DNA of 64,000 nucleotides from Alitibacter langaaensis DSM 22999 (GTDB lineage: Bacteria > Pseudomonadota > Gammaproteobacteria > Enterobacterales > Pasteurellaceae), in contig NZ_QENU01000001.1 in the NCBI RefSeq assembly GCF_003096995.1, forward strand, positions 124,001 to 188,000, given 5' to 3'. Of the stretch, positions 29,667 through 40,175 are shown one piece after another. The notes below the pieces were generated by a model that was given only the letters and a program-made list of their open reading frames with translations, had not been told where the DNA came from and ran no database searches. How positions within the stretch are numbered: position 1 is the first letter of the stretch; every line of letters begins with the position of its first letter. The translations under genes and the position numbers were made by a program.

Positions 29667-31013
29667 ATGTTAGAAAAAGTGGTTATTGCCAACCGTGGTG
29701 AAATCGCATTACGTATTTTACGTGCTTGTAAAGAATTAGGCATCAAAACTGTTGCTGTGCATTCAACCGCCGATCGCGATTTAAAACACGTGTTACTTGC
29801 AGATGAAACCGTTTGTATTGGCCCTGCGCCATCAGTAAAAAGTTATTTGAATATTCCTGCGATTATCGCTGCCGCTGAAGTTACGGGGGCTGATGCAATT
29901 CACCCTGGTTATGGTTTTTTATCTGAAAATGCAGATTTTGCAGAGCAAGTTGAACGTTCAGGTTTCACTTTTATTGGTCCAACAGCGGATGTTATTCGTT
30001 TAATGGGCGATAAAGTTTCAGCGATCAACGCAATGAAAAAAGCAGGTGTGCCTTGTGTTCCAGGTTCTGACGGTCCATTAGGATCGAATATGGAAAAAAA
30101 TAAAGAAATCGCCAAACGCATTGGTTTCCCTGTAATTATCAAAGCATCAGGCGGTGGTGGCGGTCGCGGTATGCGCGTGGTTCGCAATGTTGAAAGCTTA
30201 GAAGAATCCATTGCAATGACGAAAGCTGAAGCGAAAGCAGCCTTTAATAATGATATGGTTTACATGGAAAAATACTTGGAAAATCCGCGCCATGTGGAAA
30301 TTCAAGTGATTGCCGATACACTTGGTAATGCCGTTTATTTAGCCGAGCGTGATTGTTCAATGCAACGCCGCCATCAAAAAGTGGTGGAAGAAGCGCCAGC
30401 ACCAGGTATTTCTGAAAAAATGCGTCATGATATTGGTACTCGTTGTGCCAATGCTTGTGTGGAAATTGGTTATCGTGGTGCGGGTACATTTGAATTCTTG
30501 TATGAGAATGGTGAATTCTATTTCATTGAAATGAATACCCGTATCCAAGTAGAACATCCTGTGACAGAAATGATCACTGGCGTTGATTTAGTGAAAGAGC
30601 AATTACGTGTCGCTGCAGGTCTTCCATTATCATTCAAGCAAGAAGATATCAAAGTGAAAGGGCATGCGATTGAATGTCGTATTAATGCTGAAGATCCAAA
30701 AACTTTCTTACCATCGCCAGGTAAAGTTGTGCATTTGCATTCGCCAGGTGGATTGGGTGTACGTTGGGATTCACATATTTATGCAGGCTATACTGTGCCA
30801 CCGCATTACGATTCAATGATTGCGAAATTAATTACCTACGGTGATACCCGTGGAAGCGCAATTCGCCGTATGCAAAATGCCTTGTCAGAAACCATTATTG
30901 ATGGCATTAAGACCAATATTCCATTGCATAATCTCATTTTGGAAGATGAAAACTTCCAAAAAGGTGGAACCAACATTCACTACCTAGAGAAAAAACTTGG
31001 AATTTCTGAATAA
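29667..31013 (+). CDS. accC: Acetyl-CoA carboxylase biotin carboxylase subunit
   Basis: 448 residues, ATP-grasp enzyme. Begins [20 protein letters not shown]; glycine-rich ATP loop [14 protein letters not shown] (about 159-172); catalytic-core segments [19 protein letters not shown] and [14 protein letters not shown]. It carboxylates the AccB biotin with bicarbonate. GGAATAATCTT precedes the ATG. It forms an operon with accB and is followed by a clear terminator. Confidence 0.98.
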   Translation: MLEKVVIANRGEIALRILRACKELGIKTVAVHSTADRDLKHVLLADETVCIGPAPSVKSYLNIPAIIAAAEVTGADAIHPGYGFLSENADFAEQVERSGFTFIGPTADVIRLMGDKVSAINAMKKAGVPCVPGSDGPLGSNMEKNKEIAKRIGFPVIIKASGGGGGRGMRVVRNVESLEESIAMTKAEAKAAFNNDMVYMEKYLENPRHVEIQVIADTLGNAVYLAERDCSMQRRHQKVVEEAPAPGISEKMRHDIGTRCANACVEIGYRGAGTFEFLYENGEFYFIEMNTRIQVEHPVTEMITGVDLVKEQLRVAAGLPLSFKQEDIKVKGHAIECRINAEDPKTFLPSPGKVVHLHSPGGLGVRWDSHIYAGYTVPPHYDSMIAKLITYGDTRGSAIRRMQNALSETIIDGIKTNIPLHNLILEDENFQKGGTNIHYLEKKLGISE

Positions 31014-31021
31014 AATCTAGT

Positions 31022-31049
31022 AAGTGGATCGAAAGATCCACTTTTTTTA
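31022..31049 (+). terminator. accBC terminator
   Basis: AAGTGGATC (31022-31030) pairs with GATCCACTT (31035-31043) over a GAAA loop, then a T run. Confidence 0.85.
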
Positions 31050-31104
31050 TATAAAATTCGTAGCAAAATTTCTCCGCCATTTATTTATCTTAAAAGGGTA
31101 TCTA

Positions 31105-31398
31105 ATGACTTTGCAACAACGTTATCAACAAGCTGCACGCGAAGCCCGCTGGGCTTTAGGGCTCACCATTTTATATCTCATCGGTTGGTGTATTTGTGCT
31201 TATCTGCCCGATGGCAGTGCAGGTCCGCTGGGCTTTCCCCTTTGGTTTGAGCTTTCCTGTTTTTATTTGCCTGTGCTATTTATCGTGGTGGCATATTGGC
31301 TGATTAAAATTGTCTATCAAGAGTTTGATTTAAACGTTGATCCCCAAAATAATGCGAAATTTGACCGCACTTCTAAGGAACAGGAGCGTTCTGAATGA
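31105..31398 (+). CDS. yhdT: YhdT family membrane protein
   Basis: 97 residues from ATG 31105 (AAAGGG ribosome site; an upstream in-frame ATG at 31024 sits in the terminator and is rejected). Two membrane helices (about 19-36 and 51-73) with the family segment REARWALGLTILYLIGW. YhdT is always found next to panF, and its ATGA overlap with panF here (31395-31398) repeats that; its role is unknown but is probably tied to pantothenate uptake. Confidence 0.9.
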   Translation: MTLQQRYQQAAREARWALGLTILYLIGWCICAYLPDGSAGPLGFPLWFELSCFYLPVLFIVVAYWLIKIVYQEFDLNVDPQNNAKFDRTSKEQERSE

Positions 31399-32870
31399 AT
31401 TTAGGCATTATCCTTCCGCTCGTTATTTATTTAGTTTTTGTGTTTGGCGCGGCGATCTTTGCTTATGTAAAACGCTCAAAAGGGGATTTTTTAACGGAAT
31501 ATTATGTGGGCAACCGCTCTATGACAGGCTTTGTGCTAGCAATGACAACGGCATCGACTTATGCTAGTGCAAGTTCTTTCGTGGGCGGGCCTGGCGCAGC
31601 CTACAAATATGGTTTGGGCTGGGTGTTGCTTGCGATGATTCAAGTGCCCGCCGTGTGGTTAGCATTGGGCGCATTAGGCAAAAAATTCGCCTTGCTTTCT
31701 CGTGAAACCAATGCTTTAACGATTAGTGATTTATTGTTTTATCGTTATAAAAATAAATACTTAGTGTGGATTGCAAGCTTGGCGTTGCTCATCGCCTTTT
31801 TTGCTGCGATGATGGCGCAATTTATCGGCGGAGCAAGATTACTCGAAACTACGATAGGGATTTCTTACACTCAAGCCTTATTAATTTTTGCCGTCACCGT
31901 GGGGATTTATACTTTTATTGGTGGTTTTCGTGCGGTGGTGCTAACGGATACGATTCAAGGCACAGTAATGATTTTGGGCACGATCGTCCTGCTTGGTGCA
32001 GTTATTTACGCAGCGGGTGGGGCAGAAAGTGCGGTGGCAAAACTCACAGAAATTGATCCGCACTTAGTGAGCCCATACGGCCCGAATGATATGCTCGGCT
32101 TCCAATTTATGGCGTCATTTTGGGTGTTAGTTTGTTTTGGTGTGGTTGGTTTGCCGCATACCGCCATACGTTGTATGGCATTCAAAGACAGCAAAGCGCT
32201 GCATCGTGGAATGTTAATCGGTACCGTGATTTTAACGATTATTATGCTTGGTATGCATTTGGCAGGCGCATTAGGGCGCGCGGTGGTGCCGAATTTAACC
32301 GTGCCCGATCAAGTGATCCCCACTTTAATGTTAAATGTATTACCGCCCTTGGTGGCAGGCATTTTTTTAGCTGCACCAATGTCTGCAATTATGTCAACAA
32401 TTGACGCACAGCTGATTCAATCTTCGGCGATCTTCGTCAAAGATTTATATTTATCAGCGAAGCCAGAAGCAGCAATAAATCAGAAAAAAATTAGTGGGTT
32501 ATCATCAATGATAACCTTAATGATCACATTATTATTAATTTGGGCGGCGCTCAATCCGCCAGATATGATTATTTGGCTGAATTTGTTTGCTTTTGGTGGT
32601 TTGGAAGCCGCCTTTTTATGGGTGATTGTGTTGGGAATTTATTGGGATAAAGCCAACGCCTATGGCGCAATCAGCTCAATGGTGGTGGGGCTAGGCGTGT
32701 ATATTTTCTTAACCCAAATGAAATCCGTTGATGTGGCGACATTAGCCGAACCCGTGCAATATTTGCTACAAGGGGTAAAATTCTTCAGCAAATTCCATGA
32801 AATTGTGCCATCGCTAGTATGGGGGCTTATCGCGTTTCTCGTGGGGAATCGTTTTGGCAAACAATGCTAG
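31395..32870 (+). CDS. panF: Sodium/pantothenate symporter PanF
   Basis: 491 residues of the sodium:solute symporter (SSS) family, about thirteen membrane helices. Family motifs: YYVGNRSMTGFVLAMTTAST near the N-terminus, GGFRAVVLTDTIQG in the middle and the APMSAIMSTIDAQLIQSSA stretch. Imports pantothenate for CoA synthesis. Translationally coupled to yhdT by an ATGA overlap; prmA follows after 241 bp, the same panF-prmA order as in E. coli. Confidence 0.96.
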   Translation: MNLGIILPLVIYLVFVFGAAIFAYVKRSKGDFLTEYYVGNRSMTGFVLAMTTASTYASASSFVGGPGAAYKYGLGWVLLAMIQVPAVWLALGALGKKFALLSRETNALTISDLLFYRYKNKYLVWIASLALLIAFFAAMMAQFIGGARLLETTIGISYTQALLIFAVTVGIYTFIGGFRAVVLTDTIQGTVMILGTIVLLGAVIYAAGGAESAVAKLTEIDPHLVSPYGPNDMLGFQFMASFWVLVCFGVVGLPHTAIRCMAFKDSKALHRGMLIGTVILTIIMLGMHLAGALGRAVVPNLTVPDQVIPTLMLNVLPPLVAGIFLAAPMSAIMSTIDAQLIQSSAIFVKDLYLSAKPEAAINQKKISGLSSMITLMITLLLIWAALNPPDMIIWLNLFAFGGLEAAFLWVIVLGIYWDKANAYGAISSMVVGLGVYIFLTQMKSVDVATLAEPVQYLLQGVKFFSKFHEIVPSLVWGLIAFLVGNRFGKQC

Positions 32871-33111
32871 TCAAAGTGCGGTCAAATTTGCTCGAGTTTT
32901 TATAAATTATGATAAAATTTGCACCAATGCATTTTTATATCTTATGCTAGAAAGCCAATCAGCACGCAAGAATGCTTAAAGCATAAGGATTTTTATTCCC
33001 TATTTTTACCGTTTCGCCAGCATTTGCTGAATACTGTAAAATTAGGGTTTATTTTCGGCGATTTTCTTACTCAAGTGAGAAAATCACAAATTTAATTAAA
33101 AGGATAATAAT

Positions 33112-33993
33112 ATGGCTTGGATCCAAATCCGCCTTAATAGTACCAGCGAAAAAGCGGAACCCATCAGTAATTTTTTAGAAGAATTGGGATCGGTTTCCGT
33201 CACCTTTATGGATAGTCAAGATACGCCAATTTTTGAGCCACTTCCTGGGGAAACCCGTTTATGGGGCAATACCGATGTGATCGCCTTATTTGATGCAGAA
33301 ACCAATATGCAGCCAATTTTGACCGCACTTCAAGGCAGCGGTTTGCTTGATGAGGGCTTTGCTTACAAAATTGAGCAAATTGAAGACAAAGATTGGGAAC
33401 GCGAATGGATGGATAATTTCCATCCAATGCAATTCGGCAAACATCTATGGATTTGCCCAACTTGGCGTGAAATTCCTGATCCAAATGCGGTGAATGTGAT
33501 GCTCGACCCCGGTTTAGCCTTTGGTACGGGAACACACCCTACCACGGCGTTATGTTTGGAATGGCTTGATAGTTTGGATTTGGCAGGAAAAACCGTGATC
33601 GATTTTGGTTGTGGCTCGGGCATTCTTGCCATTGCCGCATTAAAATTAGGGGCGAAAAATGCAATCGGCATAGATATTGATCCACAAGCCATTTTAGCGA
33701 GCCGCAATAATGCAGAAGCAAACGGCGTGGCGGATCGTTTACAACTGTTTCTTTCTGATGAAAAGCCCACAGATTTGAAAGCAGATGTTGTGGTGGCGAA
33801 CATTCTTGCAGGCCCATTAAAAGAGCTTTATCCGATCATAAGCCAACAGGTAAAACCGCAAGGGGATTTAGGGTTATCTGGTATTTTAGAAACGCAAGCG
33901 CAGTCGGTGTGTGATGCCTATGCGCAAACCTTTGAGCTCGAACCCGTTGCTGTGCGTGAAGAATGGTGCCGAATTACGGGAAAATTGGCATAA
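33112..33993 (+). CDS. prmA: Ribosomal protein L11 methyltransferase PrmA
   Basis: 293 residues. N-terminal substrate-recognition domain (about 1-60) and a C-terminal SAM-dependent methyltransferase domain with motif [17 protein letters not shown] (about 163-178), IDIDPQAI, and motif IV NILAGPL. It trimethylates several positions of L11. AAAGGATAATA ribosome site. A USS sits within the coding sequence at 33321-33329. The 241-bp spacer upstream contains one uptake signal and no ORF I would support. Confidence 0.97.
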   Translation: MAWIQIRLNSTSEKAEPISNFLEELGSVSVTFMDSQDTPIFEPLPGETRLWGNTDVIALFDAETNMQPILTALQGSGLLDEGFAYKIEQIEDKDWEREWMDNFHPMQFGKHLWICPTWREIPDPNAVNVMLDPGLAFGTGTHPTTALCLEWLDSLDLAGKTVIDFGCGSGILAIAALKLGAKNAIGIDIDPQAILASRNNAEANGVADRLQLFLSDEKPTDLKADVVVANILAGPLKELYPIISQQVKPQGDLGLSGILETQAQSVCDAYAQTFELEPVAVREEWCRITGKLA

Positions 33994-34051
33994 TTTAAAA
34001 ATGTCAACGGGCAAAGGGTAAATTTTTGTCAGATTTGTTTAAATTTTACCC

Positions 34052-34087
34052 TTTTCAAAATGCATAAAAATGCGTATGATACACGCC
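34052..34087 (+). promoter_or_regulatory. Likely dusB-fis promoter with GC-rich discriminator
   Basis: TTTTCA (34052-34057), 17-bp spacer, TATGAT (34075-34080), then ACACGCCC. The C/G-rich discriminator resembles stringently controlled promoters, as known for fis in enterobacteria. Confidence 0.6.
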
Positions 34088-34106
34088 CTTATCGGTGACG
34101 ATATAG

Positions 34107-34139
34107 CCGAACATTTTGCGATGTTCGGTTTGTTTTTTT
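34107..34139 (+). terminator. Terminator-like hairpin in the dusB leader
   Basis: CCGAACAT (34107-34114) pairs perfectly with ATGTTCGG (34121-34128) over a 6-nt loop, followed by TTTGTTTTTTT. It lies after the putative promoter and 28 bp before the dusB start. Confidence 0.8.
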
Positions 34140-34166
34140 GAGTAACCTTAAAAGTGGAGTGATTTA

Positions 34167-35150
34167 GTGCGAATTGGTCAATATCAATTAAAAAATCGCA
34201 TTTTATTGGCTCCAATGGCAGGTATCACGGATCAGCCGTTTCGTAAATTATGCGCCCACTATGGGGCAGGGCTTACGTTTTCGGAAATGATGTCCACCAA
34301 CCCACAGGTTTGGCATACCGAAAAATCAAAATTACGCTTGGCTTATCACCAAGATATTGGCATCAACGCCGTGCAAATTGCAGGTTCAGAACCACAGGAA
34401 ATGGCGCAAGCCGCACAAGTGAACGTGGATTATGGGGCAGAGATTATTGACATCAATATGGGCTGCCCAGCGAAAAAGGTGAATAAAAAGCTCGCAGGTT
34501 CTGCGTTGTTGCAATTCCCTGAATTAGTGCGTGAGATTCTTGATGCGGTGGTGAATGCGGTGAACGTGCCTGTTACCTTAAAAATTCGTACAGGTTGGGA
34601 TCGCAAAAATCGCAATTGCCTTGAAATTGCAAAGATTGCAGAGCAATGCGGCATTCGTGCGCTCACTATTCACGGAAGAACAAGAGAATGCTTGTACAAC
34701 GGTGAAGCGGAATATGACAACATCAAAGCCGTAAAAGCAGCGGTGTCTATTCCTGTGATTGCAAATGGCGATATTATTTCGGCTGAAAAAGCCAAATTCG
34801 TGCTTGATTACACGGGCGCGGATGCGATTATGATCGGACGTGCAGCATTAGGTCAGCCATGGATTTTTCAATCCGTAGCGGGCTTAATAGAACATGATTC
34901 GACCATTTTAGAGCCAAGTTTAGATGAGAAATGTGAGGTGGCGTTGCACCATATTGCTGAATTACATCAGTTTTATGGAGCTGAAAAAGGCTATCGTATC
35001 GCAAGGAAACATGTAGCTTGGTATTTACAAGGAATTCAACCTAATTCCAATTTTAGACAAACTTTCAACCGCATCACAGATGCCAAATCGCAACTTGTTG
35101 CGTTGGAAGAATTTTTTAATTTAATTCGCAATGGAAAAAACAATGTTTGA
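34167..35150 (+). CDS. dusB: tRNA-dihydrouridine synthase DusB
   Basis: 327 residues; GTG start with GGAG ribosome site. TIM-barrel flavoenzyme opening with [18 protein letters not shown]; catalytic Cys in [11 protein letters not shown] (about residue 100), and the C-terminal four-helix domain. Reduces specific uridines (U17 in E. coli) in tRNA. The dusB-fis operon is conserved in gammaproteobacteria and its stop overlaps the fis start by 8 bp. Confidence 0.96.
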   Translation: MRIGQYQLKNRILLAPMAGITDQPFRKLCAHYGAGLTFSEMMSTNPQVWHTEKSKLRLAYHQDIGINAVQIAGSEPQEMAQAAQVNVDYGAEIIDINMGCPAKKVNKKLAGSALLQFPELVREILDAVVNAVNVPVTLKIRTGWDRKNRNCLEIAKIAEQCGIRALTIHGRTRECLYNGEAEYDNIKAVKAAVSIPVIANGDIISAEKAKFVLDYTGADAIMIGRAALGQPWIFQSVAGLIEHDSTILEPSLDEKCEVALHHIAELHQFYGAEKGYRIARKHVAWYLQGIQPNSNFRQTFNRITDAKSQLVALEEFFNLIRNGKNNV

Positions 35151-35445
35151 ACAACCACGTACTCCTGCAGCTGATGCATTGACAGTATCAGTATTAAATT
35201 CACAATCTCAGGTCACGAACAAACCACTTCGTGATTCAGTGAAACAAGCGTTACGTAATTATCTTTCACAATTAGACGGTCAAGATGTTAGCGAACTTTA
35301 CGAATTGGTCTTGGCAGAAGTTGAACACCCAATGTTAGATATGGTGATGCAATATACACGCGGTAATCAAACTCGTGCGGCATTAATGCTTGGTATTAAC
35401 CGTGGCACATTACGCAAAAAATTGAAAAAATATGGTATGGGCTAA
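35143..35445 (+). CDS. fis: DNA-binding protein Fis
   Basis: 100 residues from ATG 35143 (GGAAAA ribosome site), overlapping dusB; a start four codons upstream is less likely because homologues begin MFEQ. N-terminal beta-hairpin ([20 protein letters not shown]), then four helices ending in the helix-turn-helix [25 protein letters not shown], almost identical to E. coli. Fis bends DNA, activates rRNA promoters and shapes the nucleoid; it commonly regulates its own operon. Confidence 0.97.
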   Translation: MFEQPRTPAADALTVSVLNSQSQVTNKPLRDSVKQALRNYLSQLDGQDVSELYELVLAEVEHPMLDMVMQYTRGNQTRAALMLGINRGTLRKKLKKYGMG

Positions 35446-35468
35446 TGGGTTAGTGAACCACAGATAAC

Positions 35469-35512
35469 AAAAGTGCGGTCAGAAAATATGAAATTTTTGA
35501 CCGCACTTTTTT
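35469..35512. terminator. Bidirectional uptake-signal terminator, fis/menC
   Basis: AAGTGCGGT (35471-35479) and ACCGCACTT (35500-35508) between convergent genes, with a T run at 35507-35512. Confidence 0.8.
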
Positions 35513-35513
35513 A

Positions 35514-36500
35514 TTAGAGAATTTGTTCAATCAGCTCAGATTCTAAGCCAATCAATGGCAATTCAGAATCTTGCCATTGGCGAACCACTTGGCATTCCAT
35601 CAAATCTAATGTATCCAACCCGGGCGTGACTGACGGCGTATATTGTTGCGCAATGCGTGCAAGCTGGGTTAAGCCAAAACTGCTTTCAATGCTTGAGCTA
35701 ATCACCGCTTTGATACCTTGAGCGTGTGCTTGTTCAATGAGATTGATGCATTTTTGTAACGAGCCCACAAGGGTTGGTTTTATCACAATCGCCGCTAAAT
35801 GGGGTTCGGCTTTCACTTCAAAATCGGGTTCTCGTACGGATTCATCCCAAGCGATATTGATCCCCGTATCTTGCGCAAATTGGCGGCTTTCTTCACGGGT
35901 TTTGCAAGGCTCTTCCAAAAATTGAATACGTGCGCGGTGTTCAGGCTTAACATATTTGGCAAACATCGCCGCTTTTGCCGACGTCCAACTGCGGTTCGCG
36001 TCTAAGCGTAAATGCAAATCGGGAATGGCTTCAAGCAGCATATCGGCAATCAAGCCATCACGATTGGCTTCATACATCCCTACTTTAATTTTGGCAACTT
36101 TCTCGCCTTGCATTTGATCCAAGGGTTCATAAAGCTCGTCAGGATCGCCATAACAAAGGGGCGCGGTTTGATAATTGCCTTGTTCGCCTAGCTCGCCTTG
36201 CATTTCGGCTAAAGCACAACTTAGCCCAAACGCCACGGAAGGATAAAGCGATTCAAGGGATAATTTTTCGTTTTTTGACCGCGCTTCATCCCATTGTTTC
36301 AACCATTGAATAGATTGCGCTTGCGCCTGTTCTAAAGTTTCTTGACTAAACTCTGGCAAAGGTGCGATTTCACCCCAGCCTTCTTTGTCTTTGCATTTAA
36401 CTTGCACTAACAAGCCTTCTCGGCACTTTAAGAAACGGTTGCGCAAAATGAGTTGGCTATCGACGGGAATGGAATAACGGTAAAGATGATATTCACGCAT
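35514..36500 (-). CDS. menC: o-Succinylbenzoate synthase MenC
   Basis: 328 residues, enolase superfamily. It shows the KIKVG motif of the first catalytic Lys, the metal ligands in [16 protein letters not shown] and AWDESVRE, and the second Lys in IKPTLVGS. It dehydrates SHCHC to o-succinylbenzoate in menaquinone synthesis. Separated by 215 bp from menB, with an uptake-signal hairpin between, so it may be transcribed separately. Confidence 0.95.
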   Translation of the reverse strand: MREYHLYRYSIPVDSQLILRNRFLKCREGLLVQVKCKDKEGWGEIAPLPEFSQETLEQAQAQSIQWLKQWDEARSKNEKLSLESLYPSVAFGLSCALAEMQGELGEQGNYQTAPLCYGDPDELYEPLDQMQGEKVAKIKVGMYEANRDGLIADMLLEAIPDLHLRLDANRSWTSAKAAMFAKYVKPEHRARIQFLEEPCKTREESRQFAQDTGINIAWDESVREPDFEVKAEPHLAAIVIKPTLVGSLQKCINLIEQAHAQGIKAVISSSIESSFGLTQLARIAQQYTPSVTPGLDTLDLMECQVVRQWQDSELPLIGLESELIEQIL

Positions 36501-36678
36501 AATTAAGCGATTTCCTTTGGATAAAATATTGGCTTATATGATGAATGTGATTGATAAAATTGGGATTTGGGCGAGAAGAATATCAGGAATTAAAGCATCA
36601 TCAGCTATCTCTAAAACGCTCAAAACGCATTATTGCCCAATGACTTTCGATCAGCAATTCTCAACCACATTTTAATGA

Positions 36679-36707
36679 AAAAGTGCGGTCAAAATAACCG
36701 CACTTTC
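36679..36707 (-). terminator. Uptake-signal terminator after menB
   Basis: Read on the minus strand, AAGTGCGGT (36697-36705) then ACCGCACTT (36681-36689) and a T run, immediately downstream of menB. Confidence 0.75.
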
Positions 36708-36715
36708 GACCGCCA

Positions 36716-37573
36716 TTAAGGATTGCGGCGGAATTTACTGAAATCAGGTTCACGTTTTTGGTTGAACGCGTTACGACCTTCTTGACCTTCTTCGGTCATA
36801 TAGAACAACATCGTGGCGTTGCCCGCTAATTCTTGAAGACCTGCTTGACCATCACAGTCTGCATTTAATGCCGCTTTTAAGCAACGTAATGCGATTGGGC
36901 TGTTTTGTAACATTTCACGGCACCAGCGCACGGTTTCTTTTTCAAGATCTGCATAAGGCACAACGGTGTTGACTAAGCCCATATCCAAGGCTTCTTGCGC
37001 ACCGTACATACGACATAAGAACCAAATTTCGCGCGCTTTTTTCTGACCCACGATACGCGCCATATAGCTTGCGCCCCAACCGCCGTCAAATGAACCCACT
37101 TTAGGGCCAGTTTGACCGAATTTCGCGTTGTCGGCTGCGATAGTTAAGTCGCACATCATATGTAATACATGGCCGCCACCTACTGCATAGCCTGCCACCA
37201 TCGCCACTACTGGTTTCGGGCAAGTACGAATATCGCGTTGGAATTCCAACACATTTAAGTGGTGCACACCGCTTTCATCTTTATAGCCGCCGTAGTCGCC
37301 ACGAATTTTTTGGTCGCCGCCAGCACAGAAGGCATATTCACCTTCCCCAGTGAGCACGATAACGCCGATTTTTTCATCAAAACGTGCGTCTGCAAATGCT
37401 TGGATCATTTCTTTTACCGTTTGTGGACGGAATGCGTTACGCACTTCTGGGCGATTAATGGTGATTTTCGCGATACCATCTGTTGATTTGTGGTAACGAA
37501 TATCAGTGTAGCCTTCGCTGTGATCGACCCATTCAACAGGCGCATATAAAAATTCTTCGCTTGGATATAACAT
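36716..37573 (-). CDS. menB: 1,4-Dihydroxy-2-naphthoyl-CoA synthase MenB
   Basis: 285 residues, crotonase fold. Begins [15 protein letters not shown]; key segments are [17 protein letters not shown] (oxyanion hole and substrate loop), [19 protein letters not shown], and the C-terminal FSKFRRNP. It closes the naphthoate ring from succinylbenzoyl-CoA. Menaquinone supports anaerobic respiration, as expected for Pasteurellaceae. menH lies 128 bp upstream on the same strand. Confidence 0.97.
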   Translation of the reverse strand: MLYPSEEFLYAPVEWVDHSEGYTDIRYHKSTDGIAKITINRPEVRNAFRPQTVKEMIQAFADARFDEKIGVIVLTGEGEYAFCAGGDQKIRGDYGGYKDESGVHHLNVLEFQRDIRTCPKPVVAMVAGYAVGGGHVLHMMCDLTIAADNAKFGQTGPKVGSFDGGWGASYMARIVGQKKAREIWFLCRMYGAQEALDMGLVNTVVPYADLEKETVRWCREMLQNSPIALRCLKAALNADCDGQAGLQELAGNATMLFYMTEEGQEGRNAFNQKREPDFSKFRRNP

Positions 37574-37701
37574 TGTGTTTCCTTGAGTTGCTAAAAAGTG
37601 CGGTCATTATAACGGAAGTTTTTGCGGAGCTAAAGAAAAACGGCATATTCCGTAAAATATCCCGTTTAATAAAAGTTGAGCGAAATCTTGTGCTGCGATA
37701 T

Positions 37702-38442
37702 TTATAGCAGAGATGATGATCCCACGATTTCAGTTAATAATTGTGCGAACGCTTGCGGATTTTCTAAATGGGCATTATGGCCTGCGTGGGGGACGAGATG
37801 CATATTGAGATTTTCTCGTTCTGCCACTTGGCGGAATTTGAGATCTTTTTCCCCGACCAAATAATAAATTGGCAAGGAAGTTGACCGCACTTTATCGCCG
37901 AAATAAGGCTGTTTCGCCAGTGAGGTTGCCGTTAACATTTTGCCAATATTAGCGCCGCAGTTAGGCGTGCGCTTTTCAATTAATACCTGACGTTGTTGAG
38001 GCGTTAGATGGGCGAAAACAGGTTGTTGATACCAATGTTCGAGCACCTGTGGCGCAGGTTCTGTGCAAAATCGGGTTGCCCATTGCAAATCATGCTGCCA
38101 GCGTGCTGCTTTCTTGGTTTCATGAATTAAGCCGAGATTAGCGCCTTCAAGCACTAATCCTTGCAGATTTTTTTTATGGCATTGTGCTTGCAGTGCATAA
38201 TACAGCGCGATGCGCCCGCCCAGAGAATAGCCAATCAGAAAAAAAGGTTCATTTTTGACCGCACTTTGTATTTGTTTGTCGAGCAATTGACAGCAATCTT
38301 CAAAATTTTGCGCCTTGCTATTTTGGGCTTTGCCATGAAAAGGTAAATTAAGCGCGATGCAGTCAAACTGCGAACAACGTTCGATGACATTTTGCCAATC
38401 ATCGGCGGTGCCAAGCAAACCATGCAAAAAAACAAGTTTCAT
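37702..38442 (-). CDS. menH: SHCHC synthase MenH
   Basis: 246 residues, alpha/beta-hydrolase. N-terminal LVFLHGLLGTADDWQNV, nucleophile Ser in GYSLGGRIALYYAL (about 86), and the C-terminal catalytic His in VPHAGHNAHLENP. It eliminates pyruvate from SEPHCHC to give SHCHC in menaquinone synthesis. The start codon overlaps the stop of the upstream phosphoethanolamine transferase by one base (TAATG), implying coupling. Confidence 0.93.
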   Translation of the reverse strand: MKLVFLHGLLGTADDWQNVIERCSQFDCIALNLPFHGKAQNSKAQNFEDCCQLLDKQIQSAVKNEPFFLIGYSLGGRIALYYALQAQCHKKNLQGLVLEGANLGLIHETKKAARWQHDLQWATRFCTEPAPQVLEHWYQQPVFAHLTPQQRQVLIEKRTPNCGANIGKMLTATSLAKQPYFGDKVRSTSLPIYYLVGEKDLKFRQVAERENLNMHLVPHAGHNAHLENPQAFAQLLTEIVGSSSLL

Positions 38443-40037
38443 TATTCTGCCTTTGGCATTGGTTTTTTTACGGGAATGACGACCGCAGGATCATCGGGCG
38501 CGCTGATTTTATCAATTTCAGCTTTTAAGCCATAATCATCTTTGTCGGGCTGATCGCTAAATAAATCGGCTTCAGGGTTGAGCTGCGGGTTTTGTATCCC
38601 CATCCATTTGGCAATGCCATCGGTGAAATTTAACCCCGATTTGAATACGCGATAGACATGGCGTTCCGTATCATCGCTCGAAATTTTAAACAATGGAATG
38701 TCATAATGGCGTTTGCTTTTGCCCGCGCTATTATGAATATCTACGCTGGTTTCCGTTTCGTGCTGTGCTAAGCCGTGGTCAGCAAAATAGATCATAGAAA
38801 AAGTGCGGTGCGATTTTTCGTTGTTTTTCAACAACTCATCATATACACGTTTGAGTACTTCATCGGTTTTCTTCATTGAAGACATATAGCAGTTCACGTT
38901 GTAATATTTCGGATCAATCTGATAATCGTTATAGATTTTTTCATAATCATCCAAACGATCACAGGTGATAGGGTGCGAACCATATAAATGCAAGACGATA
39001 AAACGTTTTCCTGTGGCAGGTTGTTCACTAACTTGGTTGAATTTAGGCAGCAAGGCAAAATCACTGGTATTCGAGTTCAAACTATCGCCCGATTTGAGAA
39101 AGATTTTTTCATCGCTTTTGTTGGCGATAGCTGAAATTGGCGTATCGAATTGCCCCAAATAGCCTTGATTTGAAATCCAGATGGTTTTCACGCCAGCAGA
39201 TTTGATTAAATCAATGAAATTTAACGAGTAATTGCCTTCCCAAGTTTGGGTGTTGGGCTTGGTGAGCATTAGTTTTAGGGAAGCAATCGTGTTTGTGCCG
39301 CCAGAGGTGAAACCATCAATCAAAACCCCATTCGCGGAACTCATAAATGGCGTGTTTTCTACGGGGTAGCCATAAGCATTGTGATAATCTTTGCGCGCGC
39401 TTTCGCCAATGATTAACACATAATCATCATATTTTGAATCAACGAGCGTTGATTTTCCCCATTTGCTTTCAATCGCTAAACCATTTAAGCGGGCAAGCTC
39501 ATCTTTTACTTTTACGCTTGCCGTATAGGTTTCCGTTAAGAATTTTAGCGGCCCCGCGCTCCAAAGCAAAAAGAGCGTGGTTGCCGCCAAAAATGTTCTG
39601 TTTTTATAAAAATGAATATTGAATTTTCGGGTTAATGAACGAAATTGCCAAATACAAAATAAAATGCCAATAGGGTAGAGAAAATTTGTGAGCGGCAATT
39701 GCGAGAAGAACTCTTTGCTTTCGAGTAAATCCGTGGCAAAAATGGACGCAATGTATTGATATGACGGCGCGCCAAAGGTGAGCCCCACAGGCGCATACAG
39801 TGCGTGTAGCAGCACAAAAGGAAAGGCTACAAACCAAAATAATTTTCGAGATGAGTTAAACATCACTAATAAAATTGCCATAAAAAGTGTCGCTTTCAGG
39901 CTAGGCGTGATGTCAAAACCAGAGCCGATAATCATTAAACGGCTGGCAAAAATAACTAAAATGAGCGCAAGAATAGCGGCAAGAACTTGTTTGATTCTCG
40001 GATTGGAACTCAATTTATCGACCAATTTAGCAAACAC
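38442..40037 (-). CDS. LPS phosphoethanolamine transferase (CptA/EptA family)
   Basis: 531 residues from GTG 40035-40037, chosen because AAAGGA lies 6 nt upstream; a TTG ten codons further out is weaker. Five N-terminal membrane helices, then a periplasmic sulfatase-type domain with [19 protein letters not shown] (metal-binding Glu), the catalytic Thr region [10 protein letters not shown] and ADHGLAQH. The GESARKDY form and overall length resemble CptA/Lpt6-type enzymes that decorate LPS heptose more than EptA (lipid A), but the acceptor cannot be decided here. Unexpectedly coupled to menH. Confidence 0.85.
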   Translation of the reverse strand: MFAKLVDKLSSNPRIKQVLAAILALILVIFASRLMIIGSGFDITPSLKATLFMAILLVMFNSSRKLFWFVAFPFVLLHALYAPVGLTFGAPSYQYIASIFATDLLESKEFFSQLPLTNFLYPIGILFCIWQFRSLTRKFNIHFYKNRTFLAATTLFLLWSAGPLKFLTETYTASVKVKDELARLNGLAIESKWGKSTLVDSKYDDYVLIIGESARKDYHNAYGYPVENTPFMSSANGVLIDGFTSGGTNTIASLKLMLTKPNTQTWEGNYSLNFIDLIKSAGVKTIWISNQGYLGQFDTPISAIANKSDEKIFLKSGDSLNSNTSDFALLPKFNQVSEQPATGKRFIVLHLYGSHPITCDRLDDYEKIYNDYQIDPKYYNVNCYMSSMKKTDEVLKRVYDELLKNNEKSHRTFSMIYFADHGLAQHETETSVDIHNSAGKSKRHYDIPLFKISSDDTERHVYRVFKSGLNFTDGIAKWMGIQNPQLNPEADLFSDQPDKDDYGLKAEIDKISAPDDPAVVIPVKKPMPKAE

Positions 40038-40106
40038 AAAATGTCCTTTATTATTTGTTTTAATCAAAGTGCGGTCGATTTTACCGAATTTTTGTCGCCG
40101 ATTCTA

Positions 40107-40135
40107 TTGGTAGTTAAAGGAACTTACTTTATAAT
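40107..40135 (+). promoter_or_regulatory. pyrH promoter
   Basis: TTGGTA (40107-40112), 17-bp spacer, TATAAT (40130-40135), 40 bp before the pyrH ATG. Confidence 0.75.
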
Positions 40136-40175
40136 AGTCCGAATTTTTGTGTTCGAGTCTAGCAGGAGCAAGAGA

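Noticed and set aside
32871-33111. Small frames in the panF-prmA spacer
   Set aside because: Only 11- to 13-codon frames without ribosome sites; treated as noncoding.
36541-36675. 44-codon plus-strand frame (MNVIDKIGIW...) between menC and menB
   Set aside because: No ribosome site, opposite strand to both neighbours and ends at the menB terminator; possibly a gene remnant, but I cannot support it.
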